This document shows positions 42,327-49,885 of a stretch of 64,000 nucleotides of DNA, piece after piece. The notes beneath the pieces were generated by a model. It saw only the letters and a list, made by a program, of their open reading frames with translations, ran no database searches and was not told the DNA's origin. The position numbers and the translations under genes are program-made. Position 1 is the stretch's first letter, and the number at the start of each line of letters is the position of its first letter. The DNA is from Dialister succinatiphilus YIT 11850 (lineage in GTDB: Bacteria > Bacillota > Negativicutes > Veillonellales > Dialisteraceae): the NCBI RefSeq assembly GCF_000242435.1, contig NZ_JH591188.1, positions 555,210-619,209 on the forward strand, given 5' to 3'.

Positions 42327-42655
42327 AATGACCTCCTTATGGAAGCAGGAATCCCTCGAAGGGATCTTCCCGTACCTGCCGGGATACAAAAAATCCGTCC
42401 CCGGCAGAAAAAACTCTGCCAAGGACGGAATACATTCCGCGGTGCCACCTTGTTTCACGATGTCGTGCTCTTTGCAAGATACTATCATATCTCCGGCATG
42501 CTAACGCCTGCCCTGCGTTGCGGTATACTCTGTCAGTCATTTCGCCGCACCCTCAGCGGTCCATTTGGCAGGCTGCCTTTCCATCCATTCTCACCAGGTA
42601 GGACTCTCTTTGGGCGCATTTCCTGCTTTGATCTCCGCATCAACGGTTTCTTGAT
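42327..42655 (-). promoter_or_regulatory. Tryptophan T-box riboswitch leader of trpEG
   Basis: On the minus strand the T-box sequence AAGGTGGCACCGCGG lies at about 42438-42452. A terminator CCGTCC...GGACGG with T-run follows at 42388-42428, and the antiterminator would use the T-box. Stem I features are AAAGAGAG, CTGGTGAGAATGGATGG, and a specifier loop where TGG (complement of 42561-42563) is followed by A and CCGCTGAG, pairing with GCGGAGA on the 5' side. TGG reads as Trp, matching the genes. Uncharged tRNA-Trp should allow read-through. Confidence 0.93.
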
Positions 42656-42661
42656 TAGAAG

Positions 42662-42688
42662 ATTATATCCTTTGATGCTGTTTGTCAA
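42662..42688 (-). promoter_or_regulatory. trpEG promoter
   Basis: Minus-strand TTGACA, 15 nt, TATAAT, upstream of the T-box; the spacing is short. Confidence 0.65.
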
Positions 42689-42704
42689 GGGGAAGAATAT
42701 ATTT

Positions 42705-44537
42705 TTACTCAGGATAAGAAACCCAGACAGAGGGCTCGCCCTTTTCATCATGATGGATGCCCGGGATTTCCGGCGTGAAATCGGGAAATTCCTTTCCGTA
42801 TTCTTCCAGGAAAAGGAAGTAGGACAGTACCTTTTCCGTCCACTCTTCACCGGTGGCAAGGGCGCAGATGCCCGGCGGGTAGGGAAGGATATTTTCCAAG
42901 GAAATATGACCTTTGGCTTCTTTCAGGGGGATTTTTTTCCTGTTTCCTCTGATGAAATTCTCGTGGGCTCTTTTGGGGGAAAGGGGACGGGGCGGGAAAT
43001 CCTCTTCCCGGAAGAGACACTGCTGCAGCTCTCCGGCATGGTGAGAGAGAAGAAAATCATGGAAACGGCGGCAGTAATCCTGAAGCCCTTCGCCGGGCAG
43101 GGCTTTGACAGAGGGCATGAATCGATCCATGGGGCAGTTCTGGAAATAGGCTTTTTCAAACTGCTTGAGCCAGTGCATGAGGTACTTGTATTTCTTTTTT
43201 GTATCTCCCGGTTCTGCCAGAAAGAGAAGGGTATAGAAATCGGACTTTTCCGGGGTGATGCCCTTCCTTTCCAGGTAGGCGGAAAGAAGGGGGGCCGGGA
43301 TGGAGTGCTTCCTGCTTTCAGAAAAGGTGCCGGTGGTGAGCAGGATTTTGCAGGGATCCAGGAGGCATAAGTCGGCTGCGGAACGGTCAAAGCCATGCCA
43401 GGTTTCATCAGGCCCAGGGGTGAAGAAGGCAGCATCTTCCATGAGGACCGATGTTTTTTCTTCCTCCCACTTCCGGCCATGGACTAGCGGCGGAAGAAAA
43501 GGACTGAAGAGGGTGGTCTCCTTTAAAAGAGCTTTTTTGAAGCGGGTGGCAGATAGGAAGGCTTTCTTCCAAAGGATGGCGCCCTTTTCTTTATGCATAA
43601 ATGCATTCATTTCCAGTCCTGCCAGAAGGGGGTAGTAGGGAGATGTGGAAATATGCATGAGAAAGGTGTCCTGCATCACATCATGGGGAAGGTAATAGGA
43701 TTTTTCCCTGATGTGGCTGTCCTTTTTGTGAATCTGGGAGGTCATGGAGAAACCGGAGAGCTGTTTATGCACGGACTGGGTGATGAGGATGCCCGGTGAT
43801 TCTTCAGAAAGGGGAAAACGGAGGACGGCGGCGTCTTTCAGGAGGGGAATGAAATTTTCGTGGCCGCCCCAGGCGTCGTCAAAAAGAATGTATTCACAAA
43901 GAGGCCCGATTTTTTTCAGAATTTTTCGGATATTGTAAAAAAGGCCGTCATAGGTGCATATCTGCAGGCAGGCCAGACGGAAGGGACGCTTTTTTTCAGC
44001 AAGCCGGGGACTGATTTTTCGGATTTCTTCCCGAAGGTGTGTTTCTTCCAGAGATGCGGCAAGGATGGGGCCGATGACGCCGCAGTCGTTGCGGCAGGAG
44101 GAAAGGTATACCGGCAGCGCCCCTGCTTCAAGCAGTGCTCCCTGCCAGGTGGATTTATGGTTGTTCCGGTCAAAAAGGACCAGGTCCCCCGGTGAGAGGA
44201 GGGCATTGGCGCAGATGCGGTTGGATGTGGACGTGCCGCCCAGCACGAAAAAGCATTCATCGCTCCCCCATACCGAAGCGGCGAGGCGCTCCGCTTCTCC
44301 CGATACCCCTTCATGGGATGAGGGATCACCGATGGCAGAAGAGGAATCGGAAATATCCGCTTTGAACATGCCTTCGCCAAGGGCAGTGGTGAAGATTTTT
44401 CCTTCGTCGGTAAGGTTAAAAAAGCTTCCGCTGTGGTGGCCGGGGGTGTCAAAATCACAGCGCTTTTTTCCTGCCTCTGCCAGGAGGGCAGCCGTGAAGG
44501 GCGGAAGAGATTTTATTTTATTCTTATCTTTTTTCAT
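42705..44537 (-). CDS. Orn/Lys/Arg decarboxylase, PLP fold type I
   Basis: Basic amino-acid decarboxylase of 610 residues. It opens with the family pattern FDTPGHHSGSFF. The PLP-binding region has GTSTSNRICANALLSPGD, DRNNHKS and DDAWGGHE, with the Schiff-base lysine in QSVHKQLSG. The C-terminal domain is divergent. Enzymes of this family make cadaverine, putrescine or agmatine, or act in acid resistance; the substrate cannot be fixed here. AAGGAGA lies before the ATG. It stops 17 bp before the -35 of the trpE promoter, with no clear terminator between them. Confidence 0.9.
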   Translation of the reverse strand: MKKDKNKIKSLPPFTAALLAEAGKKRCDFDTPGHHSGSFFNLTDEGKIFTTALGEGMFKADISDSSSAIGDPSSHEGVSGEAERLAASVWGSDECFFVLGGTSTSNRICANALLSPGDLVLFDRNNHKSTWQGALLEAGALPVYLSSCRNDCGVIGPILAASLEETHLREEIRKISPRLAEKKRPFRLACLQICTYDGLFYNIRKILKKIGPLCEYILFDDAWGGHENFIPLLKDAAVLRFPLSEESPGILITQSVHKQLSGFSMTSQIHKKDSHIREKSYYLPHDVMQDTFLMHISTSPYYPLLAGLEMNAFMHKEKGAILWKKAFLSATRFKKALLKETTLFSPFLPPLVHGRKWEEEKTSVLMEDAAFFTPGPDETWHGFDRSAADLCLLDPCKILLTTGTFSESRKHSIPAPLLSAYLERKGITPEKSDFYTLLFLAEPGDTKKKYKYLMHWLKQFEKAYFQNCPMDRFMPSVKALPGEGLQDYCRRFHDFLLSHHAGELQQCLFREEDFPPRPLSPKRAHENFIRGNRKKIPLKEAKGHISLENILPYPPGICALATGEEWTEKVLSYFLFLEEYGKEFPDFTPEIPGIHHDEKGEPSVWVSYPE

Positions 44538-44583
44538 ATGAAGTCTCCTTATCAGGAAATATTATATCAATTTTGCCGGCTGC

Positions 44584-44667
44584 TAAGGAAGCACTGATTT
44601 ATTCGCGGAGTCTGTTTTTATGAAGGAGGCACTACGGCACCTGTCGAACTGTCAGGCTCCTTCCTTA
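44584..44667. mobile_element. MITE-like inverted-repeat element, 84 bp
   Basis: Starts TAAGGAAGCACTGATT and ends CTTCCTTA; internal arms GAAGGAG and CTCCTTC also pair. The first 35 bp resemble the start of the next element (GGAAGCAnTGATTnATTC). No coding capacity. It abuts the 165-bp element at 44666-44830. Confidence 0.55.
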
Positions 44668-44830
44668 GGGAAGCATTGATTAATTCATAGAGTTTTCTTT
44701 TATAAGAATTTTTATGCACTATTTCGTCATGGGCTTCCTTAAATAGCTCGCTATTCGCGTCAGCCCATTCCTCACATTGCATAAAAATTCAAGAATAAAA
44801 GCAAACAATGATTTAATCAGCGCTTCCCTA
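44666..44830. mobile_element. MITE-like element, 165 bp with about 50-bp imperfect terminal inverted repeats
   Basis: The left end TAGGGAAGCATTGATTAATT and the right end (reverse complement TAGGGAAGCGCTGATTAAAT) match. The similarity continues through a CTTTTAT block to AATTTTTATGCA at 44708-44718 and its complement TGCATAAAAATT at 44778-44789. Between them GGGCT and AGCCC form a central stem. It has no protein. This is the anatomy of a non-autonomous element or a large hairpin RNA; the mobilising transposase is not in the window. Confidence 0.65.
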
Positions 44831-45375
44831 GCTGGTAATCCTGCATAGGATTGCCAAGTCGGGCAAAGCCCTCCCTTAGCCTGCCCATAAAAGACCTTCC
44901 TTTTGTTTGCCCCACCGGAATGGAGCTGGGCGATAGGGCTGAGGAACATCGAAAGATTTTGGGCTGACTGTCAATCGGCAGCCTTCCCGCCGACTGGTAT
45001 TTAATAGCATTTGCCTCATAAGCGGCACGTACCAAGATTCTTCGCCGGAGGCTCAGAATGACGAGTGGGAGGCGGGAAGGAAATCCCGTAACGCAGGCTA
45101 TATACTCATCGCCGCCAAAGGCGGCGATACCACAACTCTCTGTACCTTTTCCTTCATAACCCTTCTACACAACCTGCCGCCGACAGGCGGCCATAACCTG
45201 CGGCGAAGCCGCGCCTTTTTTATACCTGATACATATGTCCTCTCTGCCGGACTATATGACCAGAGAGGCGAAAAGGCCTGGCGAAGGCCCTCCCAATCCC
45301 CGCGGTGCACAATCCATGGAAGCAGGGAGGAAGGACCTGACGCCTTCATGAATTTCACCTCTCCGGCGCGCCGAA
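44831..45375. other. Gene-free accessory stretch with dispersed motifs
   Basis: No gene is supportable. It holds the inverted TCATTCTGAGC-type motif (45031-45064), a CCCGTAACG module (45080-45140, with CGCCGCC-AAA-GGCGGCG), and several small hairpins such as CTCTCTG/CAGAGAG around 45238-45265. Confidence 0.55.
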
Positions 45376-45381
45376 AACTTC

Positions 45382-45556
45382 ATAAAAACTCCTGAGGAAA
45401 AACCTGCTAGAAATCCTGGTGGCAACTATGGCTATACCTGCTTTTCCCTGACGACACAGATATTCCGCTTCGGCGGCTGCTCCTGGCCGATTCATCGAAA
45501 CAGAACGCCTGAGCCCTACCGCGCATCAGCATGGGACGAATCAGGAGTTTTTACAG
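45382..45556. ncRNA. Putative structured RNA element A
   Basis: A segment closed by AAAAACTCCTGA at the left and TCAGGAGTTTTTA at the right (12-bp perfect stem). Inside are GGAAAA/TTTTCC enclosing about 43 nt, a CCGC-TTCG-GCGG tetraloop hairpin near 45465, and CGAT-TC-ATCG. The closing stem is followed by a short T-run on both strands, so the direction is unclear. The shape recalls long hairpin RNAs such as 6S, but I could not match a known family. Confidence 0.4.
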
Positions 45557-45559
45557 TGG

Positions 45560-45604
45560 AAAAAAGGCATGAAGAAATATCAATCATTTCTTCGTACCTT
45601 TTTT
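45560..45604. terminator. Bidirectional terminator-like hairpin
   Basis: AAAAAAGG-CAT-GAAGAAAT, a short loop, ATTTCTTC-GTA-CCTTTTTT. One of a family sharing the GAAGAAATG/CATTTCTTC core. Confidence 0.75.
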
Positions 45605-46330
45605 GCGTATGGAAAGATGACAGCACAAAAACACGGACACAAATCCCTGCCAGTCAGTATTGCGGGCCTCTCAGAATCAGGCGTCAACGCTGAGCATAAA
45701 GGAAAGTCCTGCAGCCGCCTTGAACTTGTCGTCCGGGAATGCGGGCTCATGCTGCAAGGGATGGTATCCGTGTTTTTATTTGGTTGTCTTGCTTTTTACG
45801 AATCTGCAGAATTCGTTCCGATTTTCCCGGGAAAATCGGGGAGGAAAATCAGGAGCCTGTACAGGGATTCATGGCGTCCTTTCTGCCAAAGCTGCATTCC
45901 GGCCGGAATATTCGCGATATACATGACAGATGGGACAGAGAATCCTTCCATGGAGTTTCCGGATTTCCTTCTCCATACATTTATATTGCATAAGCACCCC
46001 TTTTTCACAACCTTCCTTAAAAATTTTACTTTGATGTGCAGATAGCACCATCAGGATTCTGTCATTTCCAGGGAAGCACTGAGGAACACAGAAATAAATT
46101 TTCAAAATTTTTTTCTTTCAAGGGGTCTAGAAATCGAATCTTTTGCGATATTAATAATAGAGGGATGAAAAGACCTCATGAGACAATGAATCCGATTTCC
46201 AAACGGCCATCCTCCACATCCGCGGTAAAGAGAAGGGCAGGGAAATGAAGAATCATCAGGGAATTCCACTTTTCAATCCTCTCTTCTTCTACAATCGGCC
46301 GGCAATAGACAGAAGCAAATGCAGGATAAA
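45605..46330. other. Gene-free stretch
   Basis: A 158-codon open frame (45569-46045) begins inside the preceding hairpin and encodes a Cys/Phe-rich sequence unlike a protein, so I do not call it. GGGAAGCACTGAGGAACAC at 46071-46089 is a fragment of the MITE-like end. Otherwise I see nothing here. Confidence 0.5.
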
Positions 46331-46337
46331 AAACGGA

Positions 46338-46496
46338 AGACAGAAAAGCAATAAGGAAGAGCGCTCGCAGGACTTTCCTCTCTTTAGCGACAAGTATCGA
46401 GCAGCACCCACATAAGTGGGAGAGCCAAGGCGCGGACGCCGTATCTACTGGTTGAACTTACCTGGAGACTCCCCCTGATAGGCTTTTCTGTTTTTT
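46338..46496 (+). ncRNA. Putative structured RNA element B
   Basis: CAGAAAAGC (46341-46349) pairs with GCTTTTCTG (46482-46490), extended by flanking A/T and G/T pairs and followed by TTTTTT, so a plus-strand transcript could end here. Internal hairpins include AGGAA/TTTCCT around a GAGCGCTC palindrome, CCCAC-ATAA-GTGGG (46417-46430) and GGCG-CGGA-CGCC (46429-46440 region). No good promoter was identified. It matches no riboswitch or ncRNA family I can recall. Confidence 0.42.
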
Positions 46497-46530
46497 GCGT
46501 GGTGAATTGGAATTAAGCTGAATAATCATA

Positions 46531-46592
46531 TCATGCTAAAGGGGTTATGAAAGAAATGATGCTATTTTTTTCATAACCCCCTTTTAGCATGA
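46531..46592. repeat. Long perfect-arm hairpin
   Basis: TCATGCTAAA-GGGG-TTATGAAA and TTTCATAA-CCCC-CTTTTAGCATGA form about 22-bp arms around a loop of about 16 nt. It may be a bidirectional terminator or a small hairpin element; the loop side carries GAAATG as in the related hairpins. Confidence 0.65.
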
Positions 46593-46671
46593 CAAAGAAA
46601 GTTCTCATCAAAATTTTCCATTTCCCACTTCTCATTTTTCATTCTCGCGGTATGTATATAGTAGAGGGACA

Positions 46672-46785
46672 TGAAAAGCTCGCGGTTCTACAGAAAATCA
46701 CTCCATATGTTTCCAAGCGCGCATAAGAAATGATTCTATGGAGTGAAGGAAAGTAGAAAATGGTACCGCTTTTCTTCCCTACCTG
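46672..46785. ncRNA. Putative structured RNA element C
   Basis: Nested pairing is visible: GAAAAGC...GCGGT...CTAC (46672-46691) with GTAG...ACCGC...TTTTC (46754-46777), enclosing TCACTCCATA (46698-46707) with TATGGAGTGA (46738-46747), a perfect 10-bp stem around a 30-nt loop. No T-run closes it. Family unknown, and a coincidental fold cannot be excluded. Confidence 0.35.
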
Positions 46786-47103
46786 ACCCGGCCGGGAAGG
46801 TAAATCTAAAGATAACAGAGAAATCCAGAACCTAGCCATCTATCACGGCAGAAATGACGGGAGCATTCTGCCTGGCGCGCGCCGTCGTGCAGGGGCGCAG
46901 TGATTTCATTGCTTTCTGATTTCATTCTAGAATTTTTATGGCAGACAAGGAGTGGAATAACGAAAATAGTAACTATTTAAGGAATTCTACGACGCAGTAT
47001 GACATGAAAATTCGTATGAAATCAGAATCTGCAAGGAAATCATTGCTTCCCAGGTGCAGCAGTGGCCGTAGACCATGCAGACACTGAACTCATGACTGCC
47101 AGC
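46786..47103. other. Gene-free stretch
   Basis: AT-rich with one GC-rich island (GGCGCGCGCCGTCG near 46874). ORF content is negligible. I see no identifiable feature. Confidence 0.5.
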
Positions 47104-47155
47104 AAAAGAGGGGCTGTGAAGAAATGATTAAACATTTTTTCACAGCCCCTTTTTC
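47104..47155. terminator. Terminator-like hairpin of the GAAGAAATG family
   Basis: AAAAGAGGGGCTGTGAA and TTCACAGCCCCTTTTT arms, with GAAATG in the loop side. There is no gene directly upstream to terminate, so it may be a mobile hairpin. Confidence 0.7.
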
Positions 47156-47403
47156 GTGGCGTGGAGGATAGTGGATAGAAAGCAGCCGGGCCTGTGTTCC
47201 AGTGTATTGTGTCAGGAGATCTCGGGGCTCCGTTTCACTGCCGACATGAAACTTAGGGGTTCATATCGGCATATATCTCCGCTCGAGATGACAATGGGGG
47301 CGGGCCGCTTATCGTCATTTCGAAAGGTCTGTAATGGCGCAATTATTTCTTGCTTCTCCTTCTAAATTTCCGTAAAATGAGGGTAGGGAAATGGGGCGAA
47401 TCC

Positions 47404-48432
47404 ATGAAGGAACAGCGATTTATCATAACGGAAAGTATGATGGATTCCCTATACGGCTACAATAACGCACAATATGACCAGCACGCCAAGCGGCTCCTGG
47501 CCAGTCGGAAGCTGCTGGCGGAAATCGTGAAAAAGGTGGTCCCGGAATTTCACGATGTCAGTACGACGGATATTGCAGAAAAATACATCGAAGGGGCGCC
47601 GCAGGTAGGAAATATTCCTGTAAACCCGGGATTGACTAATGCGGTACCGTCTCAAATCAAGGGCGACCGGAATGAAGATGGGGCGCCAAAGGAAGGATAT
47701 ATTACCTACGACATCCTCTTCCATGCCCGCGCACCGGGAACAGGGGAGCCCATCACACTGATTATCAACGTGGAGGCTCAGCGTACGCAGGTGGAATCCA
47801 CTTTAGGTTATCATTTGATGAAACGGGCTGTCTTCTACGTCTGCCGCCTGATTTCCTCACAAAAGGAACGGGAATTTGAAGGGAAGGACTATAATAGTAT
47901 TAAGAAAGTCTATTCCATCTGGATATGCATGGATTCCCCCAGTGGAAACAGCTATATTAACTATTACAAGCTGGAAGAAAAACACCTGCTCCACCGGTAT
48001 AAGGAAGCGGCAGAAAACTACGATTTACCCAATATAGTTGTTATCAGTCTTGGTAAAAAAGCAGATAAGGATAAACTGATTCACCTGCTGCAGGTTCTTT
48101 TTAATGAACGGAAAAGGTCCTTTGATTCCAAAAAAGAAGTCCTGGAGCAGGAGTATGGTATAGATATGACACCAGACATGGAAAAGGAGATGACTACCAT
48201 GTGCAACCTGAGCTTGAATATTTCAGAAGAGGCAATGAATGAAGGGCGCGTTTTGGGACGTGAAGAGGGACGTGTTTTAGGCCGTGAAGAAGGACTTAAA
48301 GAAGGAGAAAACAGAGCTTTGAGCAGAACTGCCATTCGCTTACTCACCATGGGCCTTTCTGTGGATGACGTGGCAAAGGGAACCGGACTTTCTGTAGAAG
48401 CGGTGGAAAAGATGAAGGAGAACATGGAATAA
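47404..48432 (+). CDS. PD-(D/E)XK nuclease family putative transposase (Rpn-type)
   Basis: This 342-residue protein resembles the recombination-promoting nuclease/putative transposase family. The catalytic core is in YDILFHARA...ITLIINVEAQRTQ (about 105-135), with an E-x-Q in place of E-x-K, as often seen in this family. A helical middle follows. The C-terminal tail repeats GRVLGREEG twice, then GLKEGENR, and ends with a small helix-turn-helix-like segment (LLTMGLSVDDVAKGTGLSVEAV). I chose MKEQRFII as start; upstream ATGs at 47350 and 47377 are in frame. It lies alone in the gene-poor region. Confidence 0.85.
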   Translation: MKEQRFIITESMMDSLYGYNNAQYDQHAKRLLASRKLLAEIVKKVVPEFHDVSTTDIAEKYIEGAPQVGNIPVNPGLTNAVPSQIKGDRNEDGAPKEGYITYDILFHARAPGTGEPITLIINVEAQRTQVESTLGYHLMKRAVFYVCRLISSQKEREFEGKDYNSIKKVYSIWICMDSPSGNSYINYYKLEEKHLLHRYKEAAENYDLPNIVVISLGKKADKDKLIHLLQVLFNERKRSFDSKKEVLEQEYGIDMTPDMEKEMTTMCNLSLNISEEAMNEGRVLGREEGRVLGREEGLKEGENRALSRTAIRLLTMGLSVDDVAKGTGLSVEAVEKMKENME

Positions 48433-48453
48433 AAACGGTAAGCTGCATAGATA

Positions 48454-48498
48454 AAAAGAGCTGTGAGGAAATGTTATTCATTTCTTCACAGCTCTTTT
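48454..48498. terminator. Terminator-like hairpin after the nuclease gene
   Basis: AAAAGAGCTGTGAGGAAATG-TTATT-CATTTCTTCACAGCTCTTTT arms. It closes the nuclease gene and belongs to the same hairpin family as 47104. Confidence 0.85.
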
Positions 48499-48534
48499 GC
48501 AAGCAGCCTGATTTCTATCGTCCAATCCACGCTC

Positions 48535-48780
48535 CTCCTCCGTCGCCTAATGGCGTGCACAGCGGACATGAGTTGCACTAGCGAACTGGATTTGTAGGGG
48601 AGTGCCAACGACCTGAAAATCCAGTGAGTCAGTGACAGCAGAGGATGAAGGAGCGATAGCGACGCGCAAATCATAGTGAGTCGTTTCTCCACGGGAAAGC
48701 ATGTCACTGGATTCTCGGGTCCCTATGCTCCCCTACGAATCCAGTTCCTTTGCCACCCTTTAGGCGCCACCGACGGCCGG
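48535..48780. repeat. Large inverted-repeat element
   Basis: GAACTGGATTTGTAGGGGAG at 48583 is mirrored by CTCCCCTACGAATCCAGTTC ending at 48747. Inner arms AATCCAGTGA and TCACTGGATT also pair, as do the outer blocks CCGTCG...GGCG and GGCGCC...CGACGG. The result is a roughly 245-bp element with arms of about 45 bp and no coding capacity. It could be a MITE-like element or a structured RNA. Confidence 0.6.
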
Positions 48781-48839
48781 GCATCAAGGTGATCGCTTAG
48801 TGTGCGGGCTATACTCGAATAATAGCCCGACTCAGAAGC

Positions 48840-49070
48840 CCTCTGCAGGACTTCTGCCTTCCAGAGGAAGGAGGCGTTTGCTCTTTGTCATGCAGCACTG
48901 GTGATACAAATGTAAATCTCGTAACGAAGGCTTTATACTCATCGCCGCCAAAGGCGGCGATACAACAACCTTCAGCCCGAAGGGATGTCAAACCTAAGAA
49001 CCTTAAGAACCTTCAGACCGAAGGCTCGTCAACCTTCATGCCCGCAGGGCATATCATGAAGGGCTTCGCT
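48840..49070 (+). repeat. CCCGTAACG intergenic repeat module
   Basis: GTTTGCTCTTTGTC, GCAGCACTGGTGATAC, AAATCTCGTAACGAAGGC and CGCCGCC-AAA-GGCGGCG in the same order as near 40140-40240, followed by more palindromes (ATGCCC-GCA-GGGCAT). No gene is present. Confidence 0.65.
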
Positions 49071-49085
49071 TTTCTAAGTGGGTGG

Positions 49086-49113
49086 TTGACTCCCTCCCCA
49101 TCTGTGGTACTAT
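49086..49113 (+). promoter_or_regulatory. Promoter of the scpA operon
   Basis: TTGACT, 16 nt, TACTAT. Confidence 0.55.
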
Positions 49114-49171
49114 GTATAAAGCATGATGGGTGAGTGTGCCCTTTCATCAAATATTATGTGAAGGAAAAGAT

Positions 49172-49885
49172 ATGGGAGAAGCTGCAGCAGACAATTACCA
49201 AGTGAATATTCCTCTTTTTGAAGGGCCCCTGGACCTGCTTCTGCATCTGGTGACAAAGAACAGAATCGATATCCACGATATTCCTATCCATCTGATTACG
49301 GATCAGTACCTGGCGTATCTGGAATCGGCACGGCAGTTCAATCTGGATCTGGGAAGCAGCTTCTTTGCCATGGCGTCCACCCTCATTCTCATCAAATCCC
49401 GCATGCTCCTTCCTGAAAAAAGGCGGGAGGAAATGGATGAATCCGAGGATCCTCGGCAGGAACTTTCCCGGTCCCTGGAAGAGTTTAAGCGGATGAAGGA
49501 AGTGAAAGCCCGCATCGAGGCGCTCATGGAAGAGGAGAGCCCTTATCGGGGAAGGGAACCGGAAGTATTCAGGACTTCTGTCTTTCAAGGGAAAATTTCC
49601 CTTTCCCGGCTGCAGGCGGCATTTCTTTCCCTCTATGATTCTCTGGAGGAAGAAGAGGAACGGATTCTTCCGTCAGAGGAAGTTTCCCTGGACAGGGAAA
49701 TAGAAGGATGGGAAAGGACGCTTGCGATGAAGCCATGGGTCATGATGACCGGTTATCTGAAGAAAATGAAGACAAGACTCCATCTGGCAGTGGCTTTTCT
49801 GGCCCTTCTTGAGCTGATCCGGCTGGGAAAGGCCAGGGTGGAAGAGGCAGCGGAGGGACTTGTGATTAAAGGAGGCAGTTTATGA
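49172..49885 (+). CDS. scpA: Segregation and condensation protein A
   Basis: Kleisin of 237 residues that bridges SMC heads for chromosome condensation. The N-terminal block NIPLFEGPLDLLLHLVTKNRIDI is diagnostic, followed by FAMASTLILIKSRMLLP. The C-terminal winged helix contains VAFLALLELIRLGKARVE. I start at MGEAAADNYQ after AAGGAAAAGAT; the frame extends 14 codons upstream. The stop overlaps the scpB start by 4 bp. Confidence 0.96.
   Translation: MGEAAADNYQVNIPLFEGPLDLLLHLVTKNRIDIHDIPIHLITDQYLAYLESARQFNLDLGSSFFAMASTLILIKSRMLLPEKRREEMDESEDPRQELSRSLEEFKRMKEVKARIEALMEEESPYRGREPEVFRTSVFQGKISLSRLQAAFLSLYDSLEEEEERILPSEEVSLDREIEGWERTLAMKPWVMMTGYLKKMKTRLHLAVAFLALLELIRLGKARVEEAAEGLVIKGGSL

Noticed and set aside
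42327-42488. trpE start at 42488
   Set aside because: That extension runs through the T-box and terminator; the ATG at 42326 has a proper RBS and family-like N-terminus.
45569-46045. A 158-codon open frame in the gene-poor region
   Set aside because: It starts inside a terminator hairpin, has no RBS, and its Cys/Phe-rich translation resembles no protein; overlapping frames on both strands are equally open.
46400-46490. Cobalamin riboswitch
   Set aside because: CCTGGAGACTCC superficially resembles the B12 box, but the conserved flanking core is absent and no B12-related gene lies downstream.
46338-46496. RNase P RNA on the minus strand
   Set aside because: GAGGAAAGTCC and an ACAGAA-like string occur, but in the reverse order to RNase P, and the remaining conserved regions are missing; the length is also too short.
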